This document shows positions 50,777 to 59,295 of a stretch of 64,000 nt of DNA, piece by piece. The notes under the pieces are model-generated. The model did no database searches, was not told the DNA's origin, and saw only the letters and a list, made by a program, of their open reading frames with translations. The position numbers were made by a program, and so were the translations under genes. Location of the stretch: contig OZ221973.1 in the NCBI GenBank assembly GCA_965119745.1, forward strand, positions 434,001 through 498,000. The letters run 5' to 3'. This stretch comes from CAJFUR01 sp904420575 (GTDB lineage: Bacteria; Actinomycetota; Coriobacteriia; Coriobacteriales; Eggerthellaceae). How positions within the stretch are numbered: position 1 is the first letter of the stretch; every line of letters starts with the position of its first letter.

Positions 50777-51091
50777 GATCCTGGCGCCGCCTGGAACGAA
50801 CGCAAGCCGCGCATTGAAACCATATCGGCTTGCGGGCGGGCGCGCATCGAACGCGAGGTTCGATATCGGCGACGCAATCTCATGCCTGGCATACGATAGG
50901 CAGGCGCTTCTCGAGCGACTACCATCGACGGTGTCGGACGGGGATGCCGCCGTCGCCGACGAATCCCGGTGCGCCCACACACCGAAAGCGCGCGATCAGG
51001 GTTCGGGCGGGCGACACGGGTTCGCGCGGGCAATATGGGTCGCACTGCGGATCGGCAGCCCCACTTCATGCAGGTCAACGAGGAGGATGCA

Positions 51092-51262
51092 ATGAACGAC
51101 GAGAAGAAAGCCCCCGAAAAGACGAACGAGGGCGAGGACATGAAAGCTCCCGTCAGCGAAATATGCGGCAACGCCGAAGAGCTGGCCGCCTCTTTGGTCG
51201 ACGACGACAGCGAGATCAAGCCGGTGGAAGGGTTCTTCCTCACCTCGCAGCGCTGGCACTAG
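51092..51262 (+). CDS. Small 56-residue protein, unknown
   Basis: AGGAGG lies five bases before the ATG. The product is acidic in its first half (MNDEKKAPEKTNEGEDMKAP), has a single cysteine in VSEICGNAEELAASLVDDD and ends in EGFFLTSQRWH. It has no signal peptide or membrane segment. It is the first gene of a rightward operon with a SlyD-like isomerase and an activase system. The pattern of charged leader and a short aromatic core at the end is superficially like a modified-peptide precursor, but no modifying enzyme lies beside it. Codons and ribosome site support expression. Confidence 0.65.
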   Translation: MNDEKKAPEKTNEGEDMKAPVSEICGNAEELAASLVDDDSEIKPVEGFFLTSQRWH

Positions 51263-51305
51263 CTTTTCCACCTGCGCTTCTCACACCACAGAACGGAGCA
51301 TGGGC

Positions 51306-51728
51306 ATGCCACAAACAGGAAACCGCGTGCGCTTCCTCTATCGGGGAAGCCTGCTTGACGGCACAGTGTTCGACGACGGCAAGGACGAGCCGCACGAGAT
51401 AATCCTCGGCCGCCATCAGGTGATGAAGCCGTTGGAGGCAGCGCTTTCGTCCATGGAGGTCGGCGAAGAGCGCACCGTAGGCATCCAGGCCAAGGACGCC
51501 TACGGCCTCTACGACGAAAGAGCGCTGCAGAGCTTTCCCGCCTACAAAGTGCCCCACGGGGAGGACCTTCCCGTCGGCGAGACGATCGGATGGACCTCGC
51601 CGAGGAACGCGCAGCCCATCCCGGCGAAGGTCGTGAGCATCGAGAACCAGGTCGTCACGCTCGACTTCAACCATCCCCTCGCCGGCAAGGACATCGAATA
51701 CTGGGTGAAGCTGGTCGCCGTCGACTGA
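51306..51728 (+). CDS. FKBP-type (SlyD-like) peptidyl-prolyl isomerase
   Basis: The ATG at 51306 is chosen, with GGAG seven bases upstream; ATG 51300 is too close to it. The 140-residue protein shows FLYRGSLLDGTVFDDGKDE, HQVMKPLEAALSSMEVGEE, the insert-in-flap region and the end LDFNHPLAGKDIEYWVKLV. It is clearly related to the isomerase at 38150 (NHP-AGK-EYWV-LV), but has a normal FKBP active-site start. It likely assists folding of proteins of the same operon or the nearby oxidoreductases. Confidence 0.9.
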   Translation: MPQTGNRVRFLYRGSLLDGTVFDDGKDEPHEIILGRHQVMKPLEAALSSMEVGEERTVGIQAKDAYGLYDERALQSFPAYKVPHGEDLPVGETIGWTSPRNAQPIPAKVVSIENQVVTLDFNHPLAGKDIEYWVKLVAVD

Positions 51729-51811
51729 CGCGCCCTGCGTCTCCTCTCGTGGTATGATTCCTCTTTGCAGGCCCGCCCTGGCCGGCACAACACGCAAGAG
51801 AGAGGACGCGC

Positions 51812-52813
51812 ATGAACCCCTTGGGGCTGTTTCCCCAGCCTGAATACGCCAATGTCGCTTCGGTGGGACTGCCGCGCGCGCTCTTGTACTATCGCTATGC
51901 GGCGCTGTGGCAGACCTTTTTCGCAGAGATCGGCCGCACGACGGTGGTCAGCCGTCCCACGGACAGGGACATCCTGACGCGCGGCGACGCCTTGTCCATC
52001 GACGAATGCTGCCTGGCTTCGAAGGCATACCTGGGCCACGTGGACGACCTGATCGGGCGCTGCGACGCCTTGTTCGTTCCCAGCCTGGCCAACGTGGGGC
52101 GGCGATGTGGCTTCTGCACGAAATTCCAGGCACTGCCCGACCTGGTGGCGAACACGTTTCGCGGCCGCGACGTGCGCATTGCGTCCTGCCTGGTGGACGA
52201 GGTGGGCGAAAAGAGCGGCATGCAGGACGCATTTCTGAGCCTGGGGGCCCGCTTCGGCGTGGGTGCGCGCGACGCGAAGCATGCGTACAAGGAAGCCTTG
52301 CGCGCGCAGACGCGCGCAGACCGCGCCGCCGCGCACGAGCAGGAACGGCTGCTGGCCTCGCTTGCGCCGTCGCACGGCCAAAGTGCAGGACGGCCCTTGG
52401 CCATCCTGTTGGTCGCCCATCCTTACGTGGCTCACGATCCTTGCTTCGGGGGTCAGATCGCGGAACTGCTCGACGGCATGGGGTGCGTGGTCGCGTTTGC
52501 CGACGAGTGCGACCACGACGAGGCCCTGCGCGCCAGCTTCGACTTCTCGGAAACGCTGCCCTGGCTGGTCAACCGCGAGCTCGTCGGCGCCATCACCCTG
52601 CTGCACGACCGCATCGACGGCATCGTGCTGGTGAGCGCGTTTCCCTGCGGACCCGACTCCATGACCGACGACGCCATTCTACGCTGCATCCAGGGCAAGC
52701 CCATCCTCAACCTCACCATCGACGCGCAGAGCGGCACCGCCGGGCTGGAAACGCGCGTGGAAAGCTTCGTGGACATCCTGCGCTACCAGCAGAAGGGAGG
52801 CTACGTCCGATGA
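51812..52813 (+). CDS. Acyl-CoA dehydratase activase-associated protein (COG3580/DUF2229-like)
   Basis: The 333-residue protein begins with GLPRALLYYRYAALWQTFFA and SIDECCLASKAYLGHVDDLI, landmarks of the DUF2229/COG3580 domain that in many bacteria is fused into a giant activase of about 1400 residues. It has conserved cysteines in CCLASK, RRCGFCTKFQ and a later FPCGPDSMTDD that recall the 2-hydroxyacyl-CoA dehydratase fold and may hold an iron-sulfur cluster. It overlaps the next gene by four bases. Function in the family is not established. Confidence 0.83.
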   Translation: MNPLGLFPQPEYANVASVGLPRALLYYRYAALWQTFFAEIGRTTVVSRPTDRDILTRGDALSIDECCLASKAYLGHVDDLIGRCDALFVPSLANVGRRCGFCTKFQALPDLVANTFRGRDVRIASCLVDEVGEKSGMQDAFLSLGARFGVGARDAKHAYKEALRAQTRADRAAAHEQERLLASLAPSHGQSAGRPLAILLVAHPYVAHDPCFGGQIAELLDGMGCVVAFADECDHDEALRASFDFSETLPWLVNRELVGAITLLHDRIDGIVLVSAFPCGPDSMTDDAILRCIQGKPILNLTIDAQSGTAGLETRVESFVDILRYQQKGGYVR

Positions 52814-54177
52814 CCGAAACGCCCCCGCCTCCCACAGCCGATACGCCGGTACCGGCCCCCGAACGCACGCCGCAGGACCCGGCATCGCCCGAGCGCCCGC
52901 TTGCCGCGCGCCCGCACCCCGCATCATCCCGGCTGCTTGCCGGCCGGACGTTCGCGCCGTTTCTGGGACGCGCCGACGAAGTGGAAGAGCGTGCCCGCAT
53001 CGCCGTCACGACCGAGAAGAAACGCCCCTTCCAGCTGGTGCTTCCCCAGCCGAAGCGCCGGCCCAAGCGCGACCGGCATGCCCGCACGCGGGTGGCCTTT
53101 TTGCGCTATGGCTACTACGACGTCGTGTTCAAGTTCTTCGTGGAGCAGGTGCTCGACGCCGACTACCTGCCCCTTCCCGAGCCCACCAGGCGCACGGTGG
53201 AACTGGGCAGCCGCAACAGCAACGACTACGTGTGCGCCCCCTTCAAGCACATCCTTGGCGACTACATCGAGGCGCTGGAGCTGGGAGCCGACGTGCTGGT
53301 GCAGTTCGCAGGCCCCTGCCGCCTGGGGTATTACGGAGAATTGCAGGAATCCATCTTGCGCGACCTGGGTTACGAATTCGAAATGCTGAACTTCGCCACG
53401 GTGACCGGCAAGCCGCTGACGGACTACATCGAGGTGTGCAAAAAGAAGGTCAACCCCGACCTGTCGGTGCCTCATGGCGTGCGCGGCATGCTGGCGGCCT
53501 TCAAGATGATCGAATGTCTGGACGAGGCGAACGACTTCTATCTTGCCCATGCGGGACGCGAGCGGGAACGCGGGTCGTTCGCCCGCGCGCTTTCCGCCTA
53601 TCACGACGAGATGCGCACGGCCGAAAACGAGCGCGACATAGCCGACATCCACCGGCGCGGCATGGAAGCCCTGCGCGCGCTGCCCCTGCGCATGGACGTG
53701 CGCCCGGTGCGCGTGGGCATCGTGGGCGAGTATTTCACCGCCGCCGATGCGCACAGCAACCTGGGACTCGAGCGCAAGCTGCTGGACATGGGCGTGGAGG
53801 TCCACCGCATGCTGAACATGACGAACCGCAACCTGCGCTACAACGAGAAGAACCTGCGAGCGAGCGCGAGCGACTACCTGACCTACGACATGGGGCCCAC
53901 GTCCAGCATGACGGTGGCCGCCACGCTCAAGTACGCCCAGGAAGGCTTCGACGGCGTGGTGCATGCGAAGTCGAACGGCTGCACGCCCGAGGTGGATTGC
54001 GTGCCGGTGCTGCAGCGCATCAGCCGCGACACCGGCGTGCCCATCCTGTACTTGAGCTACGATTCCCAAACGAGCGATACCGGCCTGGACACCCGTTTGG
54101 AAGCGTTCTACGACATGCTGGCCATGAAGAAGGGCCTGCTGGCGTCCACCCCCGATCAAGGAGCTCCGCAAGCATGA
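52810..54177 (+). CDS. Acyl-CoA dehydratase activase-associated protein (COG3581-like)
   Basis: The ATG at 52810 overlaps the previous stop. The 455-residue protein has an N-terminal Pro-rich region (1-55), then sequences typical of COG3581: FLRYGYYDVVFKFFVEQVLD, NDYVCAPFKHILGDYIEALE, FAGPCRLGYYGELQESILRD and NGCTPEVDCVPVLQRISRDT. These cysteines match those of the hgdB-like fold in the giant activase. It continues the split-gene arrangement and is followed by the ATPase activase with a four-base overlap. Confidence 0.83.
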   Translation: MTETPPPPTADTPVPAPERTPQDPASPERPLAARPHPASSRLLAGRTFAPFLGRADEVEERARIAVTTEKKRPFQLVLPQPKRRPKRDRHARTRVAFLRYGYYDVVFKFFVEQVLDADYLPLPEPTRRTVELGSRNSNDYVCAPFKHILGDYIEALELGADVLVQFAGPCRLGYYGELQESILRDLGYEFEMLNFATVTGKPLTDYIEVCKKKVNPDLSVPHGVRGMLAAFKMIECLDEANDFYLAHAGRERERGSFARALSAYHDEMRTAENERDIADIHRRGMEALRALPLRMDVRPVRVGIVGEYFTAADAHSNLGLERKLLDMGVEVHRMLNMTNRNLRYNEKNLRASASDYLTYDMGPTSSMTVAATLKYAQEGFDGVVHAKSNGCTPEVDCVPVLQRISRDTGVPILYLSYDSQTSDTGLDTRLEAFYDMLAMKKGLLASTPDQGAPQA

Positions 54178-55184
54178 CAAGCGCGTATCTGGGCATCGAC
54201 ATCGGATCCATCTCCACGAAAGGCGTCGTGATCGACGACCGGCGCTCCATCGTGGCGCGGTCGTATCTGTGGACGGAAGGCGACCCGGCCGGAGCCGCTC
54301 GGCGCGTGATCGCCGACGTGCGCAGCCAGATCGGCGATTCGGCCCTGCACGTGCGCGCCGTGGGCACCACCGGCAGCGCGCGGCGGCTCGTGGGCGCCAT
54401 GACGGGGGCCGCCGTCATAAAGAACGAGATCACGGCCCATGCGGTGGGCACCACCTACCTGCATCCCGACGTGCGAACCATTTTGGAAATAGGCGGGCAG
54501 GACTCCAAGATCATCTGCGTGGAGGGCGGCATCGCCGTGGACTACGCCATGAACACGCTGTGCGCCGCCGGCACGGGCGCGTTCCTGTCCAGCCAGGCAC
54601 ACCGGCTGGGCGTGGAGGTGGAGGAGTTCGGCGAGATAGCTCTCACGTCGAAGAAGCCGGCGAACATCGCCGCACGCTGCACCGTGTTCGCCGAGAGCGA
54701 CCTGGTCCACAAGATCCAGGTAGGCTACGCGCGCGAGGACATCGTGGCGGGGCTGTGCCGCGCCGTGGCGACGAACTACCTGAACAACGTCGGCAAGGGG
54801 AAGAAGATCGTCGCGCCCGTGGTGTTCCAAGGTGGCGTGAGCAAGAACCGCGGCGTGGTGAAGGCGTTCGAGGACGCGCTGGGCATGGAGGTGCTGGTCG
54901 ACCCCGACGGGCACCTGATGGGCGCGTTCGGGGCCGCGCTGCTGGCCGCCGAGGCCGCGCCGCCCGTGCAAACGACAGACGGGGGCGCGGCGGGCGGCGG
55001 CGGGGCGCACGAGGAAGGCGCGTTCGACTTCGACGCCATGGAACGCTTCGCCTTCACCACGCGCGAGGTGGAATGCAGCAAGTGCGCCAACCACTGCGAG
55101 ATCATCTGCGTCTACCGCGACAACGACCTCATCGACTCCTGGGGCAACCGCTGTGAAAAGGGCGAAGTGAAGACCAAGCGGTAA
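54174..55184 (+). CDS. 2-hydroxyacyl-CoA dehydratase activase ATPase (BcrAD/BadFG family)
   Basis: The ATG at 54174 follows AAGGAG and overlaps the preceding stop. The 336-residue protein is an ASKHA ATPase: LGIDIGSISTKGVVIDDRR (phosphate 1), ILEIGGQDSKIICVEGG, NTLCAAGTGAFLSSQAHRLG and FQGGVSKNRGVVKAFEDALG. Its C-terminus has extra cysteines (CSKCANHCEIICVYRDND, RCEKGEVKTKR) beyond the usual bridging cluster ligands. It hydrolyses ATP to inject an electron into a radical dehydratase or benzoyl-CoA reductase-like partner. No canonical dehydratase lies in the window. Confidence 0.9.
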   Translation: MTSAYLGIDIGSISTKGVVIDDRRSIVARSYLWTEGDPAGAARRVIADVRSQIGDSALHVRAVGTTGSARRLVGAMTGAAVIKNEITAHAVGTTYLHPDVRTILEIGGQDSKIICVEGGIAVDYAMNTLCAAGTGAFLSSQAHRLGVEVEEFGEIALTSKKPANIAARCTVFAESDLVHKIQVGYAREDIVAGLCRAVATNYLNNVGKGKKIVAPVVFQGGVSKNRGVVKAFEDALGMEVLVDPDGHLMGAFGAALLAAEAAPPVQTTDGGAAGGGGAHEEGAFDFDAMERFAFTTREVECSKCANHCEIICVYRDNDLIDSWGNRCEKGEVKTKR

Positions 55185-55221
55185 CCCCGGAGCCCCAGCG
55201 GCAAGCGGCCGCGCCCACAGG

Positions 55222-55282
55222 CACGCAAAGGCGCCGCCCGCGACCGCAAACACGCAAAGGCGCCGCCCGTACGGACGGCGCC
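55222..55282. terminator. Hairpin and direct repeat after the activase operon
   Basis: GGCGCCG-C-CC (55259-55268) pairs with GG-A-CGGCGCC (55273-55282) around GTAC, with one mismatch. It overlaps the second copy of a 19-base direct repeat, CACGCAAAGGCGCCGCCCG, at 55222-55240 and 55251-55269. Likely terminates the rightward operon. Confidence 0.55.
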
Positions 55283-55402
55283 GTGCTTGAGGGATCCAAA
55301 ACGCTCGCCGACGTCCACCGGTGCCACGTTCGGATCCCGTTATCCCCTGCCGCGAGTCTTCAGGCAGAACCTTACGAGTTCGGGTTCGATTTCTTACCCA
55401 TC

Positions 55403-55456
55403 GGTACTATTTTGCCCAATTCTCTCGTTTTCTTCCCTCTAGGTACTATTTTGCCC
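55403..55456. repeat. Two 15-bp direct repeats 39 bases apart
   Basis: GGTACTATTTTGCCC occurs at 55403-55417 and 55442-55456, in the only AT-richer patch of the 281-base gap 55185-55465. It lies downstream of the convergent cysteine-rich gene. The copies are exact and may be regulator binding sites or the remains of an insertion. Confidence 0.7.
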
Positions 55457-55465
55457 TGCTTCCTC

Positions 55466-55651
55466 TCACTCCCCCTGGGCGCGTTTGGCGCGCCAGGCTT
55501 CCCAGGCTTGTTCCTTCGCCTCGTCGGTCAGAGGCTGCTTGCACGAGGGGCACGTGGCCAGGTCGATGAACGTCATCGCCCCGCACGAGGGGCACGTCAC
55601 CATCTTGGGACGGCAGTTGTCGCAGGTAGGCAAGCACATATAGCAGCTCAT
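55466..55651 (-). CDS. Small cysteine-rich zinc-ribbon protein
   Basis: The start at 55651 follows AAGGAG and gives 61 residues: MSCYMCLPTCDNCRPKMVTC, with CPSCGAMTF and CPSCKQPL. It has eight or nine cysteines, which could bind two zinc atoms or a cluster. It is the last gene of the leftward operon that contains molybdoenzyme 3. The product is analogous to those at 37915, 45241 and 58422, though the sequence is not obviously homologous outside the cysteine pairs. Confidence 0.8.
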   Translation of the reverse strand: MSCYMCLPTCDNCRPKMVTCPSCGAMTFIDLATCPSCKQPLTDEAKEQAWEAWRAKRAQGE

Positions 55652-55669
55652 GGCAATCTCCTTCGTTGG

Positions 55670-55815
55670 CCATCGCACGCGGAGCGTCGGCCGTCGCACG
55701 CCACGCCCCCTCGATCATCGCACGCGGGGCGCTTCGGCCATTGTGCGCCGGGCCACCGGCCGTTGTGCGCCGGGCTCCCTCGACCGCCACACGCCGTGCG
55801 CCCTCGACCATCACC
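55670..55815. repeat. Imperfect GC-rich tandem repeats
   Basis: Between the zinc-ribbon gene and the MFS gene the 188-base spacer is filled with degenerate copies of CATCGCACGCGGAGCG/CCCTCGACCATC-type units of about 25-30 bases. No gene is recognisable in it. Confidence 0.55.
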
Positions 55816-55839
55816 CACAGCACTCGGCGGCCGCTTCGC

Positions 55840-57102
55840 TCACACCAGCAGCTCGTCGTCGAAAGCGACGTCGTCCAGGCGATCCTGCTTGGCGAAAAAC
55901 CTGCAGCGCACGAAGTCGACGACGAACAGGGCGGCGCATCCTGCGCCAGCGACCACCATGGACAGGTCCGCTCCGGCACCCGGGCCGAACAGCAGCTCCT
56001 TCACCCCTTCGATGGCGAGGGGCGACACGGAAAAGCCCAGGGACGTGATGGCCAGCACCAGCGACAACGCCATGGACACCACGCTTTGATCCACCGCCTT
56101 CGACGTGTTGTACAGCGTGGTGACGTACTGGATCCCAGCGCCCACGCCGAACAGCGCGCTTCCCACGAACACCAGCGGCATGGTGGGGGCAAGCGCCGTC
56201 ACCAGGAACCCGGCCGCCAACAGGGCCAACCCGGGCAGCAGCACGTACCTTCTGAACATTTTGGCAATGGTCCCGTAGAACACGCCAACCACGAACGAGG
56301 CTATTTGGAGCATGGCCGTGATGGCGGCCGCGTCCACCACTTCGCCGAAGCCCTTCTCGTTGATGAGCATCGCTATGTTGGACTGGAAGGCGAAGTTGAA
56401 CAGCGACACGGCGAAGAAGATGAAGCAGGCATACACCAGCGCCGGGGTGAACAGCTTCCGCAGCCCTTCCGCCCGATGCTTGCGGCCCACCAGACGGTCC
56501 TCCAACGTGCCTTTCGGCAGCTTCGTCGCCGAGATCACCAGCACGGGCACCACGCCCACATAGATGAGGTACGCGAAGTTCCATTGGGCCAGGGCCAGAA
56601 AGCCCACCAGAAGCGACACCACGGCGGCACCCAGGTAGTTCAGGGCCTGCTTGAAGCCGAGCACGCGGCTGCGTTCGCTCTTGTCGTCCCAATACTGGCA
56701 CACCAGCATGCTCGCCAGGGGATGCAGCAGCCCCTGCCCCACGCCGATGAGGGCGCTGCTGGCGAACAGCAGGCCAATGTGGGGCTCCGCAACGGCCACC
56801 GGCACCAGCCCGCCGATCAGCAAGAACACGAGCGCCACCTCGGCAATGGTCTTCTTGTGCGCGTAAGAGGCCAGAAACCCCGTCAGCAAGGTGGTGGGAA
56901 CGCTGGTGAGCGAAGGAAGGGCGAGCACCATCTGGATGCCCGCACGCGAAACGTCCGGATACATCTCCCACAAAACTGCCAGCACCGACGAAAACGCCGA
57001 GAACACGCTGTCGTAGATGGCGAAGGCGCCAATGGGAACCAGCAAAAGCAGATGCTGGACGCGAAAGTAACCCGCTATGCTGCTGAAGAAACCTTTCATC
57101 AT
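55840..57102 (-). CDS. MFS transporter
   Basis: The ATG at 57102 or 57099 is preceded by GAGGGG; the longer frame lacks one. The 420-residue protein has twelve membrane helices. Landmarks are GFLASYAHKKTIAEVALVFL and GVGQGLLHPLASMLVCQYWD, characteristic of small-molecule MFS carriers. It is one of two tandem MFS genes downstream of molybdoenzyme 3 and could import its aromatic substrate or export the product. Confidence 0.87.
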   Translation of the reverse strand: MMKGFFSSIAGYFRVQHLLLLVPIGAFAIYDSVFSAFSSVLAVLWEMYPDVSRAGIQMVLALPSLTSVPTTLLTGFLASYAHKKTIAEVALVFLLIGGLVPVAVAEPHIGLLFASSALIGVGQGLLHPLASMLVCQYWDDKSERSRVLGFKQALNYLGAAVVSLLVGFLALAQWNFAYLIYVGVVPVLVISATKLPKGTLEDRLVGRKHRAEGLRKLFTPALVYACFIFFAVSLFNFAFQSNIAMLINEKGFGEVVDAAAITAMLQIASFVVGVFYGTIAKMFRRYVLLPGLALLAAGFLVTALAPTMPLVFVGSALFGVGAGIQYVTTLYNTSKAVDQSVVSMALSLVLAITSLGFSVSPLAIEGVKELLFGPGAGADLSMVVAGAGCAALFVVDFVRCRFFAKQDRLDDVAFDDELLV

Positions 57103-57199
57103 AATCCCCTCGATATGCAAAAAGGCCTTTCGCTACGATTCCGAAAGCAGGCGCAAACGAAGCCCCCGGTCGCACGCGCGAAGGCGAATCAGTCAGCTG

Positions 57200-58408
57200 T
57201 CAAAACCCTCTCGATGTAGGATCGGCCCGCCTTCTTATGGCCAGGAACAGGAGAAGCGTACAGAACACCAGCACGAAGCACACAGCATACAGGGCGGTGA
57301 CGCCTCCTGTCTGCATGACGAAGCCTCCCACGAAGGGGCTCATGCCCATGTTGATGTCCGGCCCGATGTAGAACGTGTTCGCCGCCCTTCCCAGTTCCTC
57401 GACGTTGGCGCCGCGCACCGCTTCGGCCTGCAGCGCGGAATAGGCCGACCCCTGCCCCACGCCCACCAGCACGCCGGCGACGGCCGCCAAAACCAGCGAG
57501 TCCATGAACACGAGCACCGCCACGCCCACCAGTTCCACCAGCACCACCGGCACGAAGACCGCGTGGAAGCCCTTCGTGTCGCACAGGCGCCCCGCAAGCG
57601 GCTTCGACGCGAGCGCGGCCAGGGCGTACAGCGTGAAGTACAGGGACACGCCCGGAATGCCGCGGGCGTCGCCCACGCTCAGCATCAGCGAGACGTTGAT
57701 GCCGTGGGGCACGCCCGAAAGCGCCGCCATCACGGAATAGGGGATCGCCGGCAGGTACAGGAAGTCCCGCAGACGAAACCCCGCAGGCACGCGCCCCTTC
57801 GCCTCGCGCGCCTGCTCCTGCGCGGCCCTGTGGTGCGTGCGCACGTCCTTCGGCAGCTTGAACAGCACCGCAAGCACCAGGCCCACGAAGAACAGCGAGC
57901 CCGACACGAAGAAGCACGCGTGATAGCCGACCGTGGTCCCCATGAATGCGGCGAGGGTAGGGGCGACGGCACAGGAGACCGTCGTCACCACGCCCACCCA
58001 TCCCACGGCCCTCCCCACATGGTCGTGGGCGACCACGACCGAGGCCAACGAGACCACGACCGCCGAGCGGAAGGCGAACGCGACGCCCTGCACGATGCGG
58101 AACACGCCGATCCAGAACACGCTCGACACGGCCGCGCAGCCGAACGCGGCCACCGTGAACAGGGCCGCGGCCAGGACAAGCAGCGTGGTCTTGCTCAGCT
58201 TGTCGGCGATCCACCCCGTGAACGGGCGCATGGCCAGCGCCGCCGACGCCACCAGCCCCGCAACGAACCCGCCAACGGCCAGCGACGACCCCAGCAGCAC
58301 CACGTAGCTGGAGATCACGGGATTCAGCAGGTAGGTCGCGAACTGGAACACCGCTTCTACGAGCAGCAGATGCACGAACCGGATGTTCCAGAGCTTGTTG
58401 CGGCGCAT
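57200..58408 (-). CDS. MFS transporter
   Basis: The start at 58408 (MRRNKLWNIRFVHLLLVEAV) lies 13 bases after the stop of the zinc-ribbon gene. The 402-residue protein has twelve helices; RPFTGWIADKLSKTTLLVLA is the loop 2-3 motif and RIVQGVAFAFRSAVVVSLAS is helix 4. It is distinct from but similar in length to the next transporter; the two are tandem and codirectional. Likely ligand is a phenolic acid by context only. Confidence 0.88.
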   Translation of the reverse strand: MRRNKLWNIRFVHLLLVEAVFQFATYLLNPVISSYVVLLGSSLAVGGFVAGLVASAALAMRPFTGWIADKLSKTTLLVLAAALFTVAAFGCAAVSSVFWIGVFRIVQGVAFAFRSAVVVSLASVVVAHDHVGRAVGWVGVVTTVSCAVAPTLAAFMGTTVGYHACFFVSGSLFFVGLVLAVLFKLPKDVRTHHRAAQEQAREAKGRVPAGFRLRDFLYLPAIPYSVMAALSGVPHGINVSLMLSVGDARGIPGVSLYFTLYALAALASKPLAGRLCDTKGFHAVFVPVVLVELVGVAVLVFMDSLVLAAVAGVLVGVGQGSAYSALQAEAVRGANVEELGRAANTFYIGPDINMGMSPFVGGFVMQTGGVTALYAVCFVLVFCTLLLFLAIRRRADPTSRGF

Positions 58409-58421
58409 GGCGGATGCGGCC

Positions 58422-58823
58422 TTACGCGCCGGAACCGCCGGGCGATGCCGGGTTGCCGGGAGCAGGAGGCGTGGCTGCCGGGGAGGACGCGTTCGCGGCG
58501 TCACCAGGCGTGGCCGCCGCAGGGGCGGAGGGAGCCGCCGGCGCCGGGGCGCCCGGAGCCTTCGGCGCGCCGGGAACCACCGGGGCCGGGGCGCCCGGCG
58601 CGGCGGGGGCCGGGGCGGCGCCTTCGACGCCGGTCAGGTCGGTTCCGCATTCGGAGCATTCGGTGGCGCCCTTGATGTTCATCTCCCCGCAGTGCGGGCA
58701 TTGGATGCGGTCTTCAGGAAGCTCCGCGCCGCATTTGACGCACTTTTCCGCCACCGCCGGATTGATCATGCCGCATGCGGGGCAGGTCTTCGGCGTGGAC
58801 GCCGCAGCTGGTCTAAAACACAT
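58422..58823 (-). CDS. Zinc-ribbon protein with collagen-like tail
   Basis: The start at 58823 gives 133 residues beginning MCFRPAAASTPKTCPACGMI. It has three CxxC pairs (CPACG, CVKCGAELPE, CPHCG...CSECGTDL), thus two zinc ribbons, then a long Gly/Ala/Pro tail of triplet-like repeats (GAPAPVVPGAPKAPGAPAP). The MCFRPAA start is identical to that of the protein at 45241. It lies between the ferredoxin of molybdoenzyme 3 and the MFS genes. Role unknown; linked in position and start sequence to this enzyme class. Confidence 0.82.
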   Translation of the reverse strand: MCFRPAAASTPKTCPACGMINPAVAEKCVKCGAELPEDRIQCPHCGEMNIKGATECSECGTDLTGVEGAAPAPAAPGAPAPVVPGAPKAPGAPAPAAPSAPAAATPGDAANASSPAATPPAPGNPASPGGSGA

Positions 58824-58941
58824 GTCGTCCTTCTTTCTCTTTGGGACGCGAACGCCACCGGCACGCCCGGGGCGGCGGCGTCCGCGTCCGTCAAGTCCAA
58901 GGGGCTCCCGGCCACCGGCAGGAAGCCCCTTCGCAGAGCGC

Positions 58942-59283
58942 TTACGGGATGAGCAACGTGGCCCTGCGGTCGAGCTCTCCCATCTTCTTCGCCAGCTCGT
59001 CAAGCGGTCCGTACTCGATGACGCTCGCCAGGCAGTGGAACTGGCACGAAGGCACTTCGCCCCGCGCCAGGCGATCGGCGCAGAAGTCGCAGTACTCCGT
59101 GATCACGGGATAGTAGGTGTGCTCCCACTTCCCCTCTTCCATGAGTTCCCAGGGGCCGTTCACCAGCATCTTGATGCCGTACTGGCCAATGGGGAGGTCG
59201 TGTTCGTTGCGGCACGCGATCTCGCAGGTGTGACACCCCGTGCACCAGTAGTTGTCGATGAGCAAGCCGTATTCTTGAGCCAT
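58942..59283 (-). CDS. 4Fe-4S ferredoxin subunit of molybdopterin oxidoreductase 3
   Basis: The 113-residue protein carries Cys14, 17, 20, 24 (CTGCHTCEIAC) and Cys65, 68, 80, 84 (CDFC, CQFHC), so two 4Fe-4S clusters. AGGAGG precedes the ATG. It starts 12 bases after the catalytic stop and ends with the same LDELAKKMGELDRRATLLIP-like end as its homologues. It transfers electrons to the catalytic subunit at 59296. Confidence 0.93.
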   Translation of the reverse strand: MAQEYGLLIDNYWCTGCHTCEIACRNEHDLPIGQYGIKMLVNGPWELMEEGKWEHTYYPVITEYCDFCADRLARGEVPSCQFHCLASVIEYGPLDELAKKMGELDRRATLLIP

Positions 59284-59295
59284 GATTCGAGCCTC

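Noticed and set aside
50639..50980. N-terminal extension of the MFS protein containing Ala-Lys-Ser-Arg repeats
   Set aside because: It is the translation of the intergenic tandem repeat; a strong ribosome site precedes the internal ATG at 50638.
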